Counted from the stretch's first letter, positions 1-10,028 are shown. The stretch: DNA of 64,000 nucleotides from Puniceicoccaceae bacterium Marseille-Q1082 (GCA_904424815.1 CAJGBI010000001.1:795010-859009), one strand, 5' to 3'. The notes: generated by a model from the letters alone, not told the origin. Made by a program: numbers and translations.

Positions 1-712
1 CGAGCGAATTGTCTATAAGCTTTGACGACGGCCCGCGCCCGTCCTCGGGGGATAGCTGGTAAGAGTTCGTCACCGAAAGCACGTAGGCGAGCCCCGGGAT
101 TTGCCGGACGTTGCCGTTCCACCTCACGCCCGCGTAGCGGTTGCCCACGCCCATGCGCGTGGCGCTCGCCGCCCCCGACCAGAACATGGTCGCCGGCGAC
201 CTTTCTATCGCGCTGAGCTCGAACGAGGACGTGGTTTCCTCGTATATAAACTGCGGCTTCATGTACCCGAGGTACAATGTGCCGTCAATGTATTCGCCCT
301 CTATGGACTTTGCGACGTAATTGTCTATCAGAAAGCTGTTCGCCTGGGTCCGCGCGAGGTCGACGCCGAACTGCGCCTTCCACCCGCCGCCGAGGTCGGC
401 GGACGCCTCTATGAATATGCGGCGCGCCAGAAACGACGACGCCCCCGACCCTCCGGAGGCTCCGGAATATCCGGAAATCATGGAGCTGTCCGTCCATTCG
501 TATTGCAGCTGTATGCGGCTCGAAAGCTTGAGCTTTTTCGTCTCGGGGCGCCGCGGCTCCACGGACGCCGCGGATTTGGAAATCTCCGCGGCTTCCTGAC
601 GGGTGAGCATTCCGCATTTTACGTATCCGTCAAGAGCCGATTTTTCCGAGGCCGACAGAGCGCATGCGAAGGCGGCTGACGCCGCGATAATGGCGAGTTT
701 GGGGTTTGGCAT
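1..712 (-). CDS. Phosphate-selective porin O/P-like outer membrane protein (3' end outside window)
   Basis: An open minus-strand frame runs from an ATG at 712 off the left edge, giving about 237 residues. It starts with a signal peptide (PKLAIIAASAAFACALSA), then a short linker with a Lys/Arg/Glu-rich stretch, then beta-strand-like text typical of the OprP/OprO porin family: KLKLSSRIQLQYEW, FLARRIFIEASADLGGGWKAQFGVD and later GVGNRYAGVRWNG. Such porins form outer-membrane trimers for anion or small-solute uptake. The beta-barrel C-terminus lies outside the window, so substrate cannot be judged. No good Shine-Dalgarno precedes the ATG, which is also the case for many genes here. The family assignment rests on remembered sequence style only. 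Confidence 0.72.
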   Translation of the reverse strand, partial: MPNPKLAIIAASAAFACALSASEKSALDGYVKCGMLTRQEAAEISKSAASVEPRRPETKKLKLSSRIQLQYEWTDSSMISGYSGASGGSGASSFLARRIFIEASADLGGGWKAQFGVDLARTQANSFLIDNYVAKSIEGEYIDGTLYLGYMKPQFIYEETTSSFELSAIERSPATMFWSGAASATRMGVGNRYAGVRWNGNVRQIPGLAYVLSVTNSYQLSPEDGRGPSSKLIDNSL

Positions 713-967
713 TTTCGGGGTTTCAGGTTTCGGGCGGGCGGCCGGAATACCGGAATGAAAAAACGCCGACCCGAGGCAGCTTGTCGAAAATCGTTGAAAA
801 CATCTCCGAATTCATTCAAGCTTCCTCAATTTACACAATCGTTGCGTCGGTTTTTTGCAATCAAATAATTCGCGCGATAAGAACCGCGCGGCCGAATCGG
901 CCCGAATTTGCGGGCGAAATTTATGGACATCAGAAGCGAAATCGAAACGAAAATAAAATGCGGCGCA

Positions 968-2302
968 ATGGACAGGCGCCGCTTTGTCAAAATCATGGCG
1001 GGGGCGGGAGCGGCGACATTCGCCGGAATGGGCGCCGCCCGCGCGTTTTCCAGCGCCGCAAAGGGAAGGATTGCCGTAGTCGGCGGCGGGGCGGCGGGAA
1101 TATCGACCGCGGCGAAGCTTCTGAGGTGGCTTGAAACCCCCGATATCACCATAATCGACCCCTCCGACCTGCACTACTACCAGCCCGGATTCACCCTGAT
1201 TGGCGGCGGAATATACGGCGAGGACGACGTGTATAAAAAGCAGGCGGACTGCATTCCAGAAGGCGCCAAGTGGATAAAGGATTCCGTCGTGGAAATCGAC
1301 CCGTCGAAAAACAGGATATCGACTTTGAAAAACGGAACCGTTCCCTACGATTTTCTCGTGCTCGCGCCGGGAATCCAGATAAACTGGGACGGCGTGGAAG
1401 GCATATCGCGCGAAACCCTCGGCGAAGGCGACGCGCATTGCATCTACGACCACCAGGGCGCTGTGCGCGCGTGGCGGGGAATGCGGAAATTCGCCAAAAA
1501 CGGGGGCAAAGGGCTGTTTTTCGACACCTACACAAAACACAAGTGCGGCGGCGCCCCCAAAAAAATCTGCATGCTGACGGAACATCTGAGCCGCAAACTC
1601 GGGACGCGCGAAAAGCTCGACTTCAATTTCTGCACAGCCTCCCCCGAGCTCTACGACGTGCCGTTTTTCACAAAGAGGCTGCTTGAAATATACAAAGAGC
1701 GCAACATACCCATTTCGACGCGCACGAGGCTCAAAGGCATAGACACTTCCTCAAAAACGGCGTATTTCCAGACGGAAGTCCCGTCGAAGGCTGACCCGTC
1801 CAAGACGGAGACCGTCGAGAAAAAGGAGGGGTACGACTTCATCCACTTTCTGCCGCCGATGACGGCTCCGGATTTCGTCAAGAAGTCGGGGCTTTCGATA
1901 GAGTCCGGCAAAAGGGTTGCCGAGGGCTGGGCGGCCGTGGACAAGCATACCCTCGTGCACCCTAAATACCCCAACATAATCGTGCTCGGCGACGCCTCCG
2001 CGCTGCCGACGAGCAAGACTTCCGCGGCGGTGCGCAAGCAGTATCCCATAGCCGCCAAAAACCTCATTTCCATAATGGAGGGCAAAGCTCCGGAAGAAAA
2101 GTACGACGGCTACGCCGCGTGCCCCATTATCACCGACTATGGGCACGTGCTAATGTGCGAATTCGACTACGCAAAAGAGCCGGAAATTTCCTTTCCGCTC
2201 TCGCTCTTCGACATGTCGAAAGAGAGCAGAATCGCGTGGCTGCTGAAAGTCTACGCGCTAAAACCGATGTATTTTTACGGAATGCTGAACGGACTGGTCT
2301 GA
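968..2302 (+). CDS. Tat-exported FAD/NAD(P)-binding oxidoreductase, sulfide:quinone reductase-like
   Basis: A 444-aa flavoprotein of the sulfide:quinone oxidoreductase / flavocytochrome c sulfide dehydrogenase superfamily. The chosen start gives a compact twin-arginine signal (MDRRRFVKIMAGAGAATFAG), implying folded export with bound FAD. The dinucleotide fold follows (VVGGGAAGIS, about residue 37), then YYQPGFTLIGGG, a Cys in HKCGGAPKK (about residue 191) where SQRs carry a redox cysteine, and a second FAD-contact block (IIVLGDASALPTSKTSAAVRKQ). The frame is open upstream, with an ATG at 923 and TTG at 908; neither has a Shine-Dalgarno sequence, so the start is uncertain. It has no obvious partner genes. 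In the family it would pass electrons from sulfide to quinone, but the substrate here is inferred. Confidence 0.8.
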   Translation: MDRRRFVKIMAGAGAATFAGMGAARAFSSAAKGRIAVVGGGAAGISTAAKLLRWLETPDITIIDPSDLHYYQPGFTLIGGGIYGEDDVYKKQADCIPEGAKWIKDSVVEIDPSKNRISTLKNGTVPYDFLVLAPGIQINWDGVEGISRETLGEGDAHCIYDHQGAVRAWRGMRKFAKNGGKGLFFDTYTKHKCGGAPKKICMLTEHLSRKLGTREKLDFNFCTASPELYDVPFFTKRLLEIYKERNIPISTRTRLKGIDTSSKTAYFQTEVPSKADPSKTETVEKKEGYDFIHFLPPMTAPDFVKKSGLSIESGKRVAEGWAAVDKHTLVHPKYPNIIVLGDASALPTSKTSAAVRKQYPIAAKNLISIMEGKAPEEKYDGYAACPIITDYGHVLMCEFDYAKEPEISFPLSLFDMSKESRIAWLLKVYALKPMYFYGMLNGLV

Positions 2303-2315
2303 GCCCGCGCAGCGG

Positions 2316-2338
2316 GCCCGCCGGCAAACCCGGCGGGC
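2316..2338. terminator. GC hairpin between convergent genes
   Basis: A 9-bp perfect stem (GCCCGCCGG with CCGGCGGGC) and 5-nt loop lies just after the oxidoreductase stop and before the end of the sigma54 activator gene. No T-run follows on the plus strand, so intrinsic termination is only possible; it may work as a 3' stabiliser. Confidence 0.35.
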
Positions 2339-2394
2339 GCAAAGCGCCCATTGCAAAAAAACGCCCCTTTGCGGAGAATGTCCGCGCGCCGCGC

Positions 2395-3927
2395 CTATTT
2401 GTATAGGGATGTGTCTATGCCCAGCTTTTTTATTTTGTAGAGCACAACGCGCTGGGTAGTGCCCAAATGCTTCGCCGCCGCGCTCGCGTTGCCCTTTTTG
2501 AGTTTTAGAGCCTCCACTATGAGCTCCTTTTCAAAAGAGGACACCAAAGATTCGTAGTCTCCGCCCTCCGCGGAGACGTTCGGGACGAATGAGGAATATG
2601 TAGCCTCCGCCGTCTGGAGGGACGGCGGCAGATTGTAACCGCTTATAACGTTGTCGGAAGTGTTGAGGACGGCGTACTCTATACAGTTTTCAAGCTCCCT
2701 GACGTTGCCGGGCCAATAATAGGTGCTCATCATATTTATCGCCGGCGTCGTAATGCGCGCCACCGACTTGCCGTGGACGGCGTCGTACTTCTTCAAAAAA
2801 TGTTCGGCGAGCAGCACTATGTCGCTCTTGCGGTTGCGGAGGGCGGGCATGTAAATCGGAAACACGTTCAGGCGGTAATACAAGTCCTCGCGGAAGGCGC
2901 CCTTGGCTATCATGTCTTCGAGGTTCCGGCTGGTCGCGGCGATTATGCGCACGTCAACCTTGCGCTCCCTGTCGCCGCCTACCCTGTAAAATGAGTGCTC
3001 CTGTATGAAGCGCAGCAGTTTCAGCTGCATGGGAAGCGACACGTCGCCTATTTCGTCGAGAAACAGAGTTCCGGTGTCAGCGAGCTCCGCGAGTCCGATT
3101 TTGCGGTTCACGGCGCCCGTGAAAGAGCCCTTTTCGTGCCCGAAGAGCTCGCTTTCTATCAGCCCTTCGGGAATCGCGGCGCAGTTCACGGATATGAAGG
3201 GCTTGTCGGCGCGCAGCGAGTTTTTCTGTATCGACTTTGCCACCAGCTCCTTGCCCGTCCCCGATTCCCCGCGTATCAGCACAGTCGCGTTCGACCCGGC
3301 GACTTTTGAAATCATCGCGTAGACTTTTTTCATATTGCTGCAATTTCCGACTATCTCGTCGGGGCGCAGCTTGTTTTCGAGCTCGAGCTTGAGGGCGCGG
3401 CTCTCGCTCAGGAGCTTTTCGCGCTCCTCGTGCTCCGAGTACGCGGCGTATATGGCGTCGGCCATTATGTTGGCGATGGTGTCGAGCAGGTGGTAGTCCG
3501 CCTTCAAGTCGGTTTCGGGCCCGACCTTGCGGTCGATGCTCAGCGTCCCTATGACGTCCTCCTTGTAGACGATGGGCACGCATATGAACGCGACGCCCTT
3601 TTGGTTGTCGCGGGCTTTCGTGCGGTTGAGGAATCCCTTTTCCCTGGAAATGTCGGGGATTATTCGGCCCCTGCCCTGCGCCGCGACGCCGCCGGTGATA
3701 CCCTCTCCGACCCTGTAAAGCCCCCTGTCGATTTCAGAGCGGCTTAACCCCTCGGAGGCCTCTATCACGAGCACGTCGCCCTCGCGCAAGGTCACGGTTC
3801 CGCGCAGCAGTCCCATCTCGAGGTGCAGTATTTTCAAAACCTCGGAGAGCATTTCCGAAACGGAAGTCCTCCTCGCCACGAGATGGCTTATTTTGTTGAG
3901 TACGGCAACTTCTACGTGAAGGCTCAT
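2395..3927 (-). CDS. Sigma54-dependent transcriptional activator, NifA-type (GAF-AAA+-Fis HTH)
   Basis: A 510-aa bacterial enhancer-binding protein. Residues 1-165 are a GAF sensor domain; no phosphoacceptor receiver domain is present. The AAA+ domain (about 190-420) has Walker A GESGTGKE, the sigma54-contacting loop as GSFTGA instead of GAFTGA, and Walker B LFLDEIGD. The C-terminal Fis-type helix-turn-helix includes [27 protein letters not shown]. The gene starts 3 bp after gltD ends and reads in the same direction, so it is probably the last gene of gltB-gltD-activator. NifA-type GAF domains can sense 2-oxoglutarate, which would fit control of GOGAT and GS. The two sigma54 promoters and palindromes at 9.9-10.2 kb are the natural targets. 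No nif genes are present, so the name nifA is not used. The link to those sites is inference. Confidence 0.88.
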   Translation of the reverse strand: MSLHVEVAVLNKISHLVARRTSVSEMLSEVLKILHLEMGLLRGTVTLREGDVLVIEASEGLSRSEIDRGLYRVGEGITGGVAAQGRGRIIPDISREKGFLNRTKARDNQKGVAFICVPIVYKEDVIGTLSIDRKVGPETDLKADYHLLDTIANIMADAIYAAYSEHEEREKLLSESRALKLELENKLRPDEIVGNCSNMKKVYAMISKVAGSNATVLIRGESGTGKELVAKSIQKNSLRADKPFISVNCAAIPEGLIESELFGHEKGSFTGAVNRKIGLAELADTGTLFLDEIGDVSLPMQLKLLRFIQEHSFYRVGGDRERKVDVRIIAATSRNLEDMIAKGAFREDLYYRLNVFPIYMPALRNRKSDIVLLAEHFLKKYDAVHGKSVARITTPAINMMSTYYWPGNVRELENCIEYAVLNTSDNVISGYNLPPSLQTAEATYSSFVPNVSAEGGDYESLVSSFEKELIVEALKLKKGNASAAAKHLGTTQRVVLYKIKKLGIDTSLYK

Positions 3928-3930
3928 CTG

Positions 3931-5358
3931 CTAAGTCTTTATGATATTGTTCAGATAGGCGTCGATTTTTCCGGCGGCAGCCAGCCCCGAAGCGGCCGCG
4001 CGCACGACGAGCGACGGGCCGGAGACGCAGTCGCCCGCGGCGAACACCCCCTCCACATTGGTGGACATTCCCGCGTCCGCCGCTATCGTCGAGCGGGAAT
4101 TCAGGAGAATCCCCAGCTGCCCGACGATTCCATTTTTTTCCACGCCTGTAAAGCCCATACTTAGCAAAATCAGGTCGGCGTCGATTTTAAAATCCTCTCC
4201 CGGGCGCTCCGAGAAGGCGCGCGGGCGCCCGGACTCGTCGAAAACCCACTCGCATCGGGCGAGAGTCGCGGACTTGGCGAATCCCCCGCGAACCTCCACC
4301 GACTTGACGTTGACCGCCCAGAGCCTCTCGCAGCCCTCAAGGTGGCTGCTCGAAGTGCGAAGCTTGTACGGCCACATAGGCCACGGGGTGGACGGGTGGC
4401 GCGCCGCGGGGGGCTCGGGCATTATCTCCACTTGCACGACGGATTTCGCGCCCTGCCTCACGGCTGTTCCCACGCAGTCGGAGCCGGTGTCTCCCCCGCC
4501 GACCACGAGGACTTTTTTGCCTTTCGCCGATACGGAAAGCTCCGCGGACTCGCCCGATACGACGCGGTTTTGGGAAGAGAGAAATTCGAGCGCGAAGTGG
4601 ACGCCCCGCGCCCCCCTGCCCTCGACGTTCGGGCCGAATCCGCGCGGAACCGGCGTCCCGATACAGACGCACAGGGCGTCGAATTTTCTGCGCAGGTATT
4701 CCGCCGATATGTCGGCGCCTATTTCCACCCCGCCCTCAAAGGTTATGCCCGACGACGAAAGAATGTCCAATCTTCGCTCGACAACGCCTTTTTTGAGCTT
4801 GAAGTCGGGAATGCCGTAGCGCAGCAGGCCCCCGAAATTGACGTTTTTTTCAAAGACGACGACCTCGTGGCCCTTTTTGGCGAGTGCGTCCGCGGCGGCC
4901 AGCCCCGACGGGCCCGAACCGACCACGGCAACCCTCATGCCCGTGCGGACGCGGGGCTTGAAGGGCTCCACGTATCCGCGCCTGAAAGCGTTTTCGATGA
5001 TCTCGTACTCTATCTGCCGGACGGCGACGGGCTCCGACGGCAGCCCGGCGGTGCATGACGCCTCGCAGAGCGCCGGGCATACCCGCGACGTAAACTCCGG
5101 AAAGGGGGAAGTCTGCGCGAGTATGAAATAGGCGTCGCGCAGGCGGTTTTCCCTAACCGCGGCGTTGAAGTCCGGAATATTGTTGCCGAGCGGGCAGCCG
5201 GCGCCGTGGCAAAAGGGAATGCCGCAGTTCATGCAGCGCTTTGCCTGCTCCGCGACTTCGCCGCGGGACGGGCGGATTTCCACTTCGTCGTAGTCCGCCG
5301 CCCTGCCCTCGCGGTAGCCGGGGTTCAGGCGCGGTATGTCAAGAAAGTTTACGGCCAT
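3931..5358 (-). CDS. gltD: Glutamate synthase small subunit (NADPH-type, beta)
   Basis: A 475-aa subunit that takes electrons from NAD(P)H through FAD and iron-sulfur clusters to the GltB large subunit. The N-terminus carries the two cysteine groups for 4Fe-4S clusters (CMNCGIPFCHGAGCPLGNNIP starting near residue 42 and CPALCEASC near 94). FAD and NADPH Rossmann folds follow (VVGSGPSGLAAAD; VVGGGDTGSDCVG), with the terminal FAD block VFAAGDCVSGPSLVVRA. Length is normal for the family. It is one base away from the gltB stop and 3 bp ahead of the activator gene, so translation is probably coupled across the operon. Confidence 0.97.
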   Translation of the reverse strand: MAVNFLDIPRLNPGYREGRAADYDEVEIRPSRGEVAEQAKRCMNCGIPFCHGAGCPLGNNIPDFNAAVRENRLRDAYFILAQTSPFPEFTSRVCPALCEASCTAGLPSEPVAVRQIEYEIIENAFRRGYVEPFKPRVRTGMRVAVVGSGPSGLAAADALAKKGHEVVVFEKNVNFGGLLRYGIPDFKLKKGVVERRLDILSSSGITFEGGVEIGADISAEYLRRKFDALCVCIGTPVPRGFGPNVEGRGARGVHFALEFLSSQNRVVSGESAELSVSAKGKKVLVVGGGDTGSDCVGTAVRQGAKSVVQVEIMPEPPAARHPSTPWPMWPYKLRTSSSHLEGCERLWAVNVKSVEVRGGFAKSATLARCEWVFDESGRPRAFSERPGEDFKIDADLILLSMGFTGVEKNGIVGQLGILLNSRSTIAADAGMSTNVEGVFAAGDCVSGPSLVVRAAASGLAAAGKIDAYLNNIIKT

Positions 5359-5359
5359 A

Positions 5360-8300
5360 TTACGCTGTCTCCCCGGTGGAATTGTGGGCGTCTTCGCTCG
5401 ACATTCTGCCGAGCGCCTTTCTGTATTCCACGGGGAATACCTTTACGAACTTCGGGAGGGAATTTTCCCAGTCGTCGAGAATCGCCCGCGCGCGCCCGCT
5501 CGAAGTGGCGGCGAAAAATTCCTGGACAAGCCCTTTCAACTCCAGCTCGTCCGCGGAACCCTCCGCGACGGTTTCGAGGTCTATCGACTGCAAATTGCAC
5601 CTCATGTCGAAATTGCCGGGCTCGTCGAACACATACGCGAACCCGCCCGTCATGCCCGCGCCGAAGTTGAACCCCGCGGGCCCCAGAAGCACGACGCGCC
5701 CGCCGGTCATATACTCGCAGCAGTGGTCGCCCGCGCCCTCGACGACGAAAGTCGCGCCGCTGTTGCGTATGGCGAACCTCTCGCCCGCCTTGCCGTTCAA
5801 AAACACCTTGCCGCCCGTGGCGCCGTAGCCCACAACATTGCCGGCTATCCAGTTTTTGTCGCTTTGTATAGGGCAGTCCGGCGAAAGCCTGACGATTATC
5901 TTGCCGCCCGAAAGCCCCTTGCCGACGTAGTCGTTCGCCTCGCCCTCGAGGTTGAAGGTGATCCCCGCGGCGAGAAACGCCCCGAAGCTCTGCCCCGCAA
6001 CCCCCTTGAAGTTGACCTTCACCGTGTCCTCGGGCAGGCCAGCGTTGCCGTACTTTTTTGCTATGCGCGAGCTCAGCATGGCTCCGGCGCTCCTGTCGGA
6101 GTTGCGGATTTGCATGTCGAATTCGACCGGCGTTCCGGAATCGACGGCGGCCTGCGCCCTTTCCAGAAGCTTCCTGTCGTACGCGTGCGGCAGCTCGCGC
6201 GGGGCGAGGCCCGCGCTGCGGCGCGGCAGGGATTCGTCGCCGACCGTCTCGAAAATCTTTGAGAAGTCGAGGTTCCTGGACTTCCAGAATTCCACCGCCC
6301 CGTTGGTTTCGAGCAGGTCGCTCCTTCCGACGGCCTCGTCTATCGAGCGCAGCCCGAGACGCGCGAGGATTTCGCGGGTCTCGCCTGCCACGAAGCGCAG
6401 GAAGTTTTCGATGTGCTCGGGCTTGCCCTTGAAGCACTTTCTAAGGCGCGGATCCTGCGTGGCGACGCCCACGGGGCAGGAATTGTCGTGGCACTTGCGC
6501 ATCATAACGCAGCCGAGGGAGACGAGAATGGTGGTTGCGAACCCGAATTCCTCCGCGCCCAGGAGCGCGCCGATTACGACGTCGCGGCCCGTCTTGAGCT
6601 GCCCGTCGACCTGCACGCGGATCTTGTCGCGCAAACGGTTCAGGCGCAGGGTTTGCTGGACTTCCGCAAGCCCAAGCTCCCACGGCAGCCCCGCGTGCTT
6701 GATGCTCGTTAGCGGCGACGCCCCCGTTCCGCCGTCGTGCCCGCTGATGAGCACGACGTCCGCCTTGCCCTTGGCGACCCCCGCCGCGATGGTGCCGACG
6801 CCCACTTCCGACACGAGCTTTACCGAGACGCGCGCGCTTTCGTTGGCATTGCGGAGGTCGTAGATGAGCTGCGCGAGGTCTTCGATGGAGTAGATGTCGT
6901 GGTGCGGCGGCGGCGATATGAGAGTGACCCCCGCAGTCGCGTGGCGCACGCGGGCGATGGTCTCGTCCACCTTGTGCCCGGGCAGCTGGCCGCCCTCGCC
7001 GGGCTTCGCGCCCTGGGCTATCTTTATCTGCAATTCGCGGGCGTTCGCGAGGTATTCCGCCGTCACGCCGAACCTGCCGCTCGCGACCTGCTTGATGGCG
7101 CTCGACTTGTCGTCGGGCGTGCCGATTCCCTTGTAGCGCGCGGGGTCCTCGCCGCCCTCGCCGCTGTTGCTCATGCCGCCGAGCCTGTTCATGGCAAGCG
7201 CGATAGTCTCGTGCGCCTCGGGGCTTATCGAACCGAAGCTCATCGCGCCCGTGACGAACCTGCGCACGATGGAGTCGACGCTCTCGACCTCCTCTATCGG
7301 AACCGCCTTTGCGGGCCTGAACTTGAACAGCCCGCGCAGGGTGCACAGGTGGCGCGACTGGTCGTTGATGTACGCCGCGTACTCGCGGTACTTGGAAATG
7401 TCGTTTTCGCGCACGGCGCGCTGCAAGAGCGTTATCGTCTGCGGAGTCCAGAGATGGTGCTCGCCGTCCTTTCTGTACTTGTACTTGCCGGCGTTTTCGA
7501 GGGAATTTTCAAAATTCGGCTTCGGGTAGTGCGCGTTGCGGTACCGCTCGAGCGTCTCGCGCGCGATTTCCGCAAGCCCTATGCCGCCCACGCGCGACGC
7601 CGTGGGCGCAAAATAGGCGTCCACAAGCTCCTTTCCGAGCCCCACCGCCTCGAACACCTGCGCCTGCCGGTAACTGCGCAGCGTCGAAATGCCCATTTTC
7701 GACATCACCTTCAAAATGCCCTTGCACACCGCCTTTATGTAGTTGGCAACCGCCACCGCCGCGTCCACGCCTGATATACGTCTGTTTTCGGCCATGTCCG
7801 CTATGGTCTCTATGGCGAGATACGGGTTGACGGCGGTCGCCCCGTAGCCGAGCAACAGGCAGAAGTGGGCGACCTCCCGCGCCTCGCCGGTCTCGGCGAT
7901 TATTCCGGCGCTCGTGCGCAGCCGCCTGTCCACGAGCCTGCGGTTGACCGCAGCCACCGCCAGCAGCATGGGAATCGGCGCGTGCCCGTAGGAGAGGTTC
8001 TTGTCGCTCAGTATGATTACGCTCTTTCCCCCCTTAACCGCGCTTTCGGCGGCGTCGCATATCTTTTCGACCGACTCGCGCAGCGCCTTTTCGCCGCCTG
8101 CCGCGGAAAATTCGGCGGTTATGCGCTCCGCCTGGAAGTTCTCGACCTTCGAGGACAGTATGCAGGCAACGTCGCGGTTGGCGAGTATCGGGTGCGGAAG
8201 CTTCAATAGGTGCGCGTGCGCGGGGAGCTCCGCGAGGGTGTTTCCCTGGTTGCCGATATACGTCATGAGGCTCATCACGAGCTCCTCGCGTATCGGGTCG

Positions 8301-9889
8301 ATGGGCGGGTTGGTCACCTGCGCGAAGAGCTGCTTGAAATAGTCGTAGAGCAGCTGGGGCTTTTCGGAGAGCACCGCGAGGGCGGCGTCGTTGCCCATGG
8401 AGCCAGTGGGCTCGCGCGCGGTCTCGCACATCGGGCGCAATATCATGTCGAGATCCTCGGAAGTGTAGCCGAATAGCTTTTGCCTCTGTATGAGGTTTTC
8501 GCCTACAATCGGCTCGGGGACGGACTCGAATATGCCGCTTAGAGTTATGCGGTTGGCGTCGACCCACCTGCGGTAGGGCTTGCCGCGCGCGACGAGCGTC
8601 TTTATCTCCTTGTCGAATAAAATGCGGCGCTTGTTCAGGTCGAGATATATCATCTCGCCCGCCCCGAGCCTGCCGCGCATTACGACCTCCGACGGCGGAA
8701 TGTCAAGCACGCCGGTTTCGGACGCGAGCACGAACTTGCCGCCCTTTGTCAACGTAAACCGCGCGGGGCGCAGGCCGTTGCGGTCGAGGAGCGCGCCGGC
8801 GTTCACTCCGTCGGTAAAGGCGATGGCGGCCGGCCCGTCCCACGGCTCGGAGAGCCCCGAGTGGTATTCGAAGAACCCCTGGATGTCCTTGCTTACGTAA
8901 AAATTTCTGCCCCACGCCTGCGGCACGAGCATCAGCATGGTGTGCGGAAGGCTGCGCCCCGCGGAGGCGTAGAGCTCTACGGCGTTGTCGAGGCAGGCGG
9001 AGTCGCTCTGCCCCTCGCGGATTACGGGGATTACCTTCTTAATGTCCTCCCCGAAGAGCGGGGATTCAAAATGCGCCTCGCGCGAGCGCATATGGTTGAG
9101 GTTCCCGCGCAGGGTGTTGATTTCGCCGTTGTGGGCCAGGTACCTGAAAGGCTGCGCAAGCCGCCATGTCGGGAAAGTGTTGGTGCTGTACCGCTGGTGG
9201 ACGAGCGCTATCGCGCTCTTGTAGTCGGGGTCGGAGAGGTCGGGAAAGAAATTGCGCAGCTGCGGCGCGTTTAGCAGGCCCTTGTAGACGATCGTGCGGC
9301 AGGAGAGAGTGCAGATGTAAAAGGCGTCGCCCGCGGCGGTATTGGAATCAATGTCCTTTTCTATCCTGCGGCGCAATATATATAGAAAACGCTCGAACGC
9401 GGAAGCGTCTCCGCCCTTGGCGCCGCGCACGAAAAATTGGAGTATATCCGGCCTGGATTCGAGCGCCATAGGGCCCACGGCGTCCAAATTTACGGGCACT
9501 TCGCGCCAGAAAAAGACCTCCATTCCCTCCTCTATCGCGTCCGCCTCTACGATGCGCCGGCACTCTTCTGCGACATTTTTGTCGCGCGGCAGAAAAGCCA
9601 TGCCAACGCCGTACCTGCCGCGCTCCGGAAGATTCGGGATTTCGCGGCGGAAAAACTCGTCGGGAATCTGGGTCATTATGCCCGCACCGTCCCCCGTCCG
9701 CGAATCCCCGCCGACGGCGCCCCGGTGCATGAGCCGCTCGAGAACCTCTATGCCGTTTTCGACGATTTCATGCTTTCTTGCGGCGTTGATGTCGGCCACG
9801 AGCCCGACTCCGCAGGCGTCGTGTTCGTTTATTGAATCGTACATCCCCTGTGGGCGGGGAAAACCGTTGTGGCTATTGTCTTGCTGCAT
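5360..9889 (-). CDS. gltB: Glutamate synthase large subunit (alpha)
   Basis: A 1509-aa glutamine amidotransferase / FMN synthase making two glutamates from glutamine and 2-oxoglutarate. The class II amidotransferase Cys nucleophile is in NEHDACGVGLVADI, near residue 26 from this start. The central and FMN/3Fe-4S domains follow (GGMSNSGEGGEDPARYKGIG; GHDGGTGASPLTSIKHAGLP; CHDNSCPVGVATQDP), then the C-terminal GXGXG beta-helix (YGATGGKVFLNGKAGERFA). The frame stays open to a TTG at 9934, but that codon lies inside the sigma54 promoter and cannot be the start. ATG 9889 gives the usual short propeptide (GFPRPQGMYDS, like homologues). ATG 9844 is an alternative. No good Shine-Dalgarno precedes it. 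Confidence 0.97.
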   Translation of the reverse strand: MQQDNSHNGFPRPQGMYDSINEHDACGVGLVADINAARKHEIVENGIEVLERLMHRGAVGGDSRTGDGAGIMTQIPDEFFRREIPNLPERGRYGVGMAFLPRDKNVAEECRRIVEADAIEEGMEVFFWREVPVNLDAVGPMALESRPDILQFFVRGAKGGDASAFERFLYILRRRIEKDIDSNTAAGDAFYICTLSCRTIVYKGLLNAPQLRNFFPDLSDPDYKSAIALVHQRYSTNTFPTWRLAQPFRYLAHNGEINTLRGNLNHMRSREAHFESPLFGEDIKKVIPVIREGQSDSACLDNAVELYASAGRSLPHTMLMLVPQAWGRNFYVSKDIQGFFEYHSGLSEPWDGPAAIAFTDGVNAGALLDRNGLRPARFTLTKGGKFVLASETGVLDIPPSEVVMRGRLGAGEMIYLDLNKRRILFDKEIKTLVARGKPYRRWVDANRITLSGIFESVPEPIVGENLIQRQKLFGYTSEDLDMILRPMCETAREPTGSMGNDAALAVLSEKPQLLYDYFKQLFAQVTNPPIDPIREELVMSLMTYIGNQGNTLAELPAHAHLLKLPHPILANRDVACILSSKVENFQAERITAEFSAAGGEKALRESVEKICDAAESAVKGGKSVIILSDKNLSYGHAPIPMLLAVAAVNRRLVDRRLRTSAGIIAETGEAREVAHFCLLLGYGATAVNPYLAIETIADMAENRRISGVDAAVAVANYIKAVCKGILKVMSKMGISTLRSYRQAQVFEAVGLGKELVDAYFAPTASRVGGIGLAEIARETLERYRNAHYPKPNFENSLENAGKYKYRKDGEHHLWTPQTITLLQRAVRENDISKYREYAAYINDQSRHLCTLRGLFKFRPAKAVPIEEVESVDSIVRRFVTGAMSFGSISPEAHETIALAMNRLGGMSNSGEGGEDPARYKGIGTPDDKSSAIKQVASGRFGVTAEYLANARELQIKIAQGAKPGEGGQLPGHKVDETIARVRHATAGVTLISPPPHHDIYSIEDLAQLIYDLRNANESARVSVKLVSEVGVGTIAAGVAKGKADVVLISGHDGGTGASPLTSIKHAGLPWELGLAEVQQTLRLNRLRDKIRVQVDGQLKTGRDVVIGALLGAEEFGFATTILVSLGCVMMRKCHDNSCPVGVATQDPRLRKCFKGKPEHIENFLRFVAGETREILARLGLRSIDEAVGRSDLLETNGAVEFWKSRNLDFSKIFETVGDESLPRRSAGLAPRELPHAYDRKLLERAQAAVDSGTPVEFDMQIRNSDRSAGAMLSSRIAKKYGNAGLPEDTVKVNFKGVAGQSFGAFLAAGITFNLEGEANDYVGKGLSGGKIIVRLSPDCPIQSDKNWIAGNVVGYGATGGKVFLNGKAGERFAIRNSGATFVVEGAGDHCCEYMTGGRVVLLGPAGFNFGAGMTGGFAYVFDEPGNFDMRCNLQSIDLETVAEGSADELELKGLVQEFFAATSSGRARAILDDWENSLPKFVKVFPVEYRKALGRMSSEDAHNSTGETA

Positions 9890-9914
9890 AAATTGGATAT
9901 TTGTTGCGTCAAAT

Positions 9915-9934
9915 CCAAGCAGACGGCGTGCCAA
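9915..9934 (-). promoter_or_regulatory. Sigma54 (-24/-12) promoter of gltBD-activator operon
   Basis: Read on the minus strand from 9934 the sequence is TTGGCACGCCGTCTGCTTGG. It matches the sigma54 consensus TGGCACG-N4-TTGC with one mismatch, and the invariant GG and GC are exactly 10 nt apart. Transcription should begin near 9907, 18 nt ahead of the chosen gltB ATG. Confidence 0.85.
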
Positions 9935-10028
9935 TTTTGTAGTATTTTGCCCAATACATTTAAATCCAATAAATTAAAAATTAAAATTTAAATTGATAAA
10001 AACGAAAGGAAGTTTTAGCCGCCAAATT

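Noticed and set aside
5336-9977. Several 100-360-aa frames opposite or inside gltB (such as 5349-6437, 6441-7346, 6737-7774)
   Set aside because: Arg/Ala/Gly-rich shadow frames of a clearly real gene.
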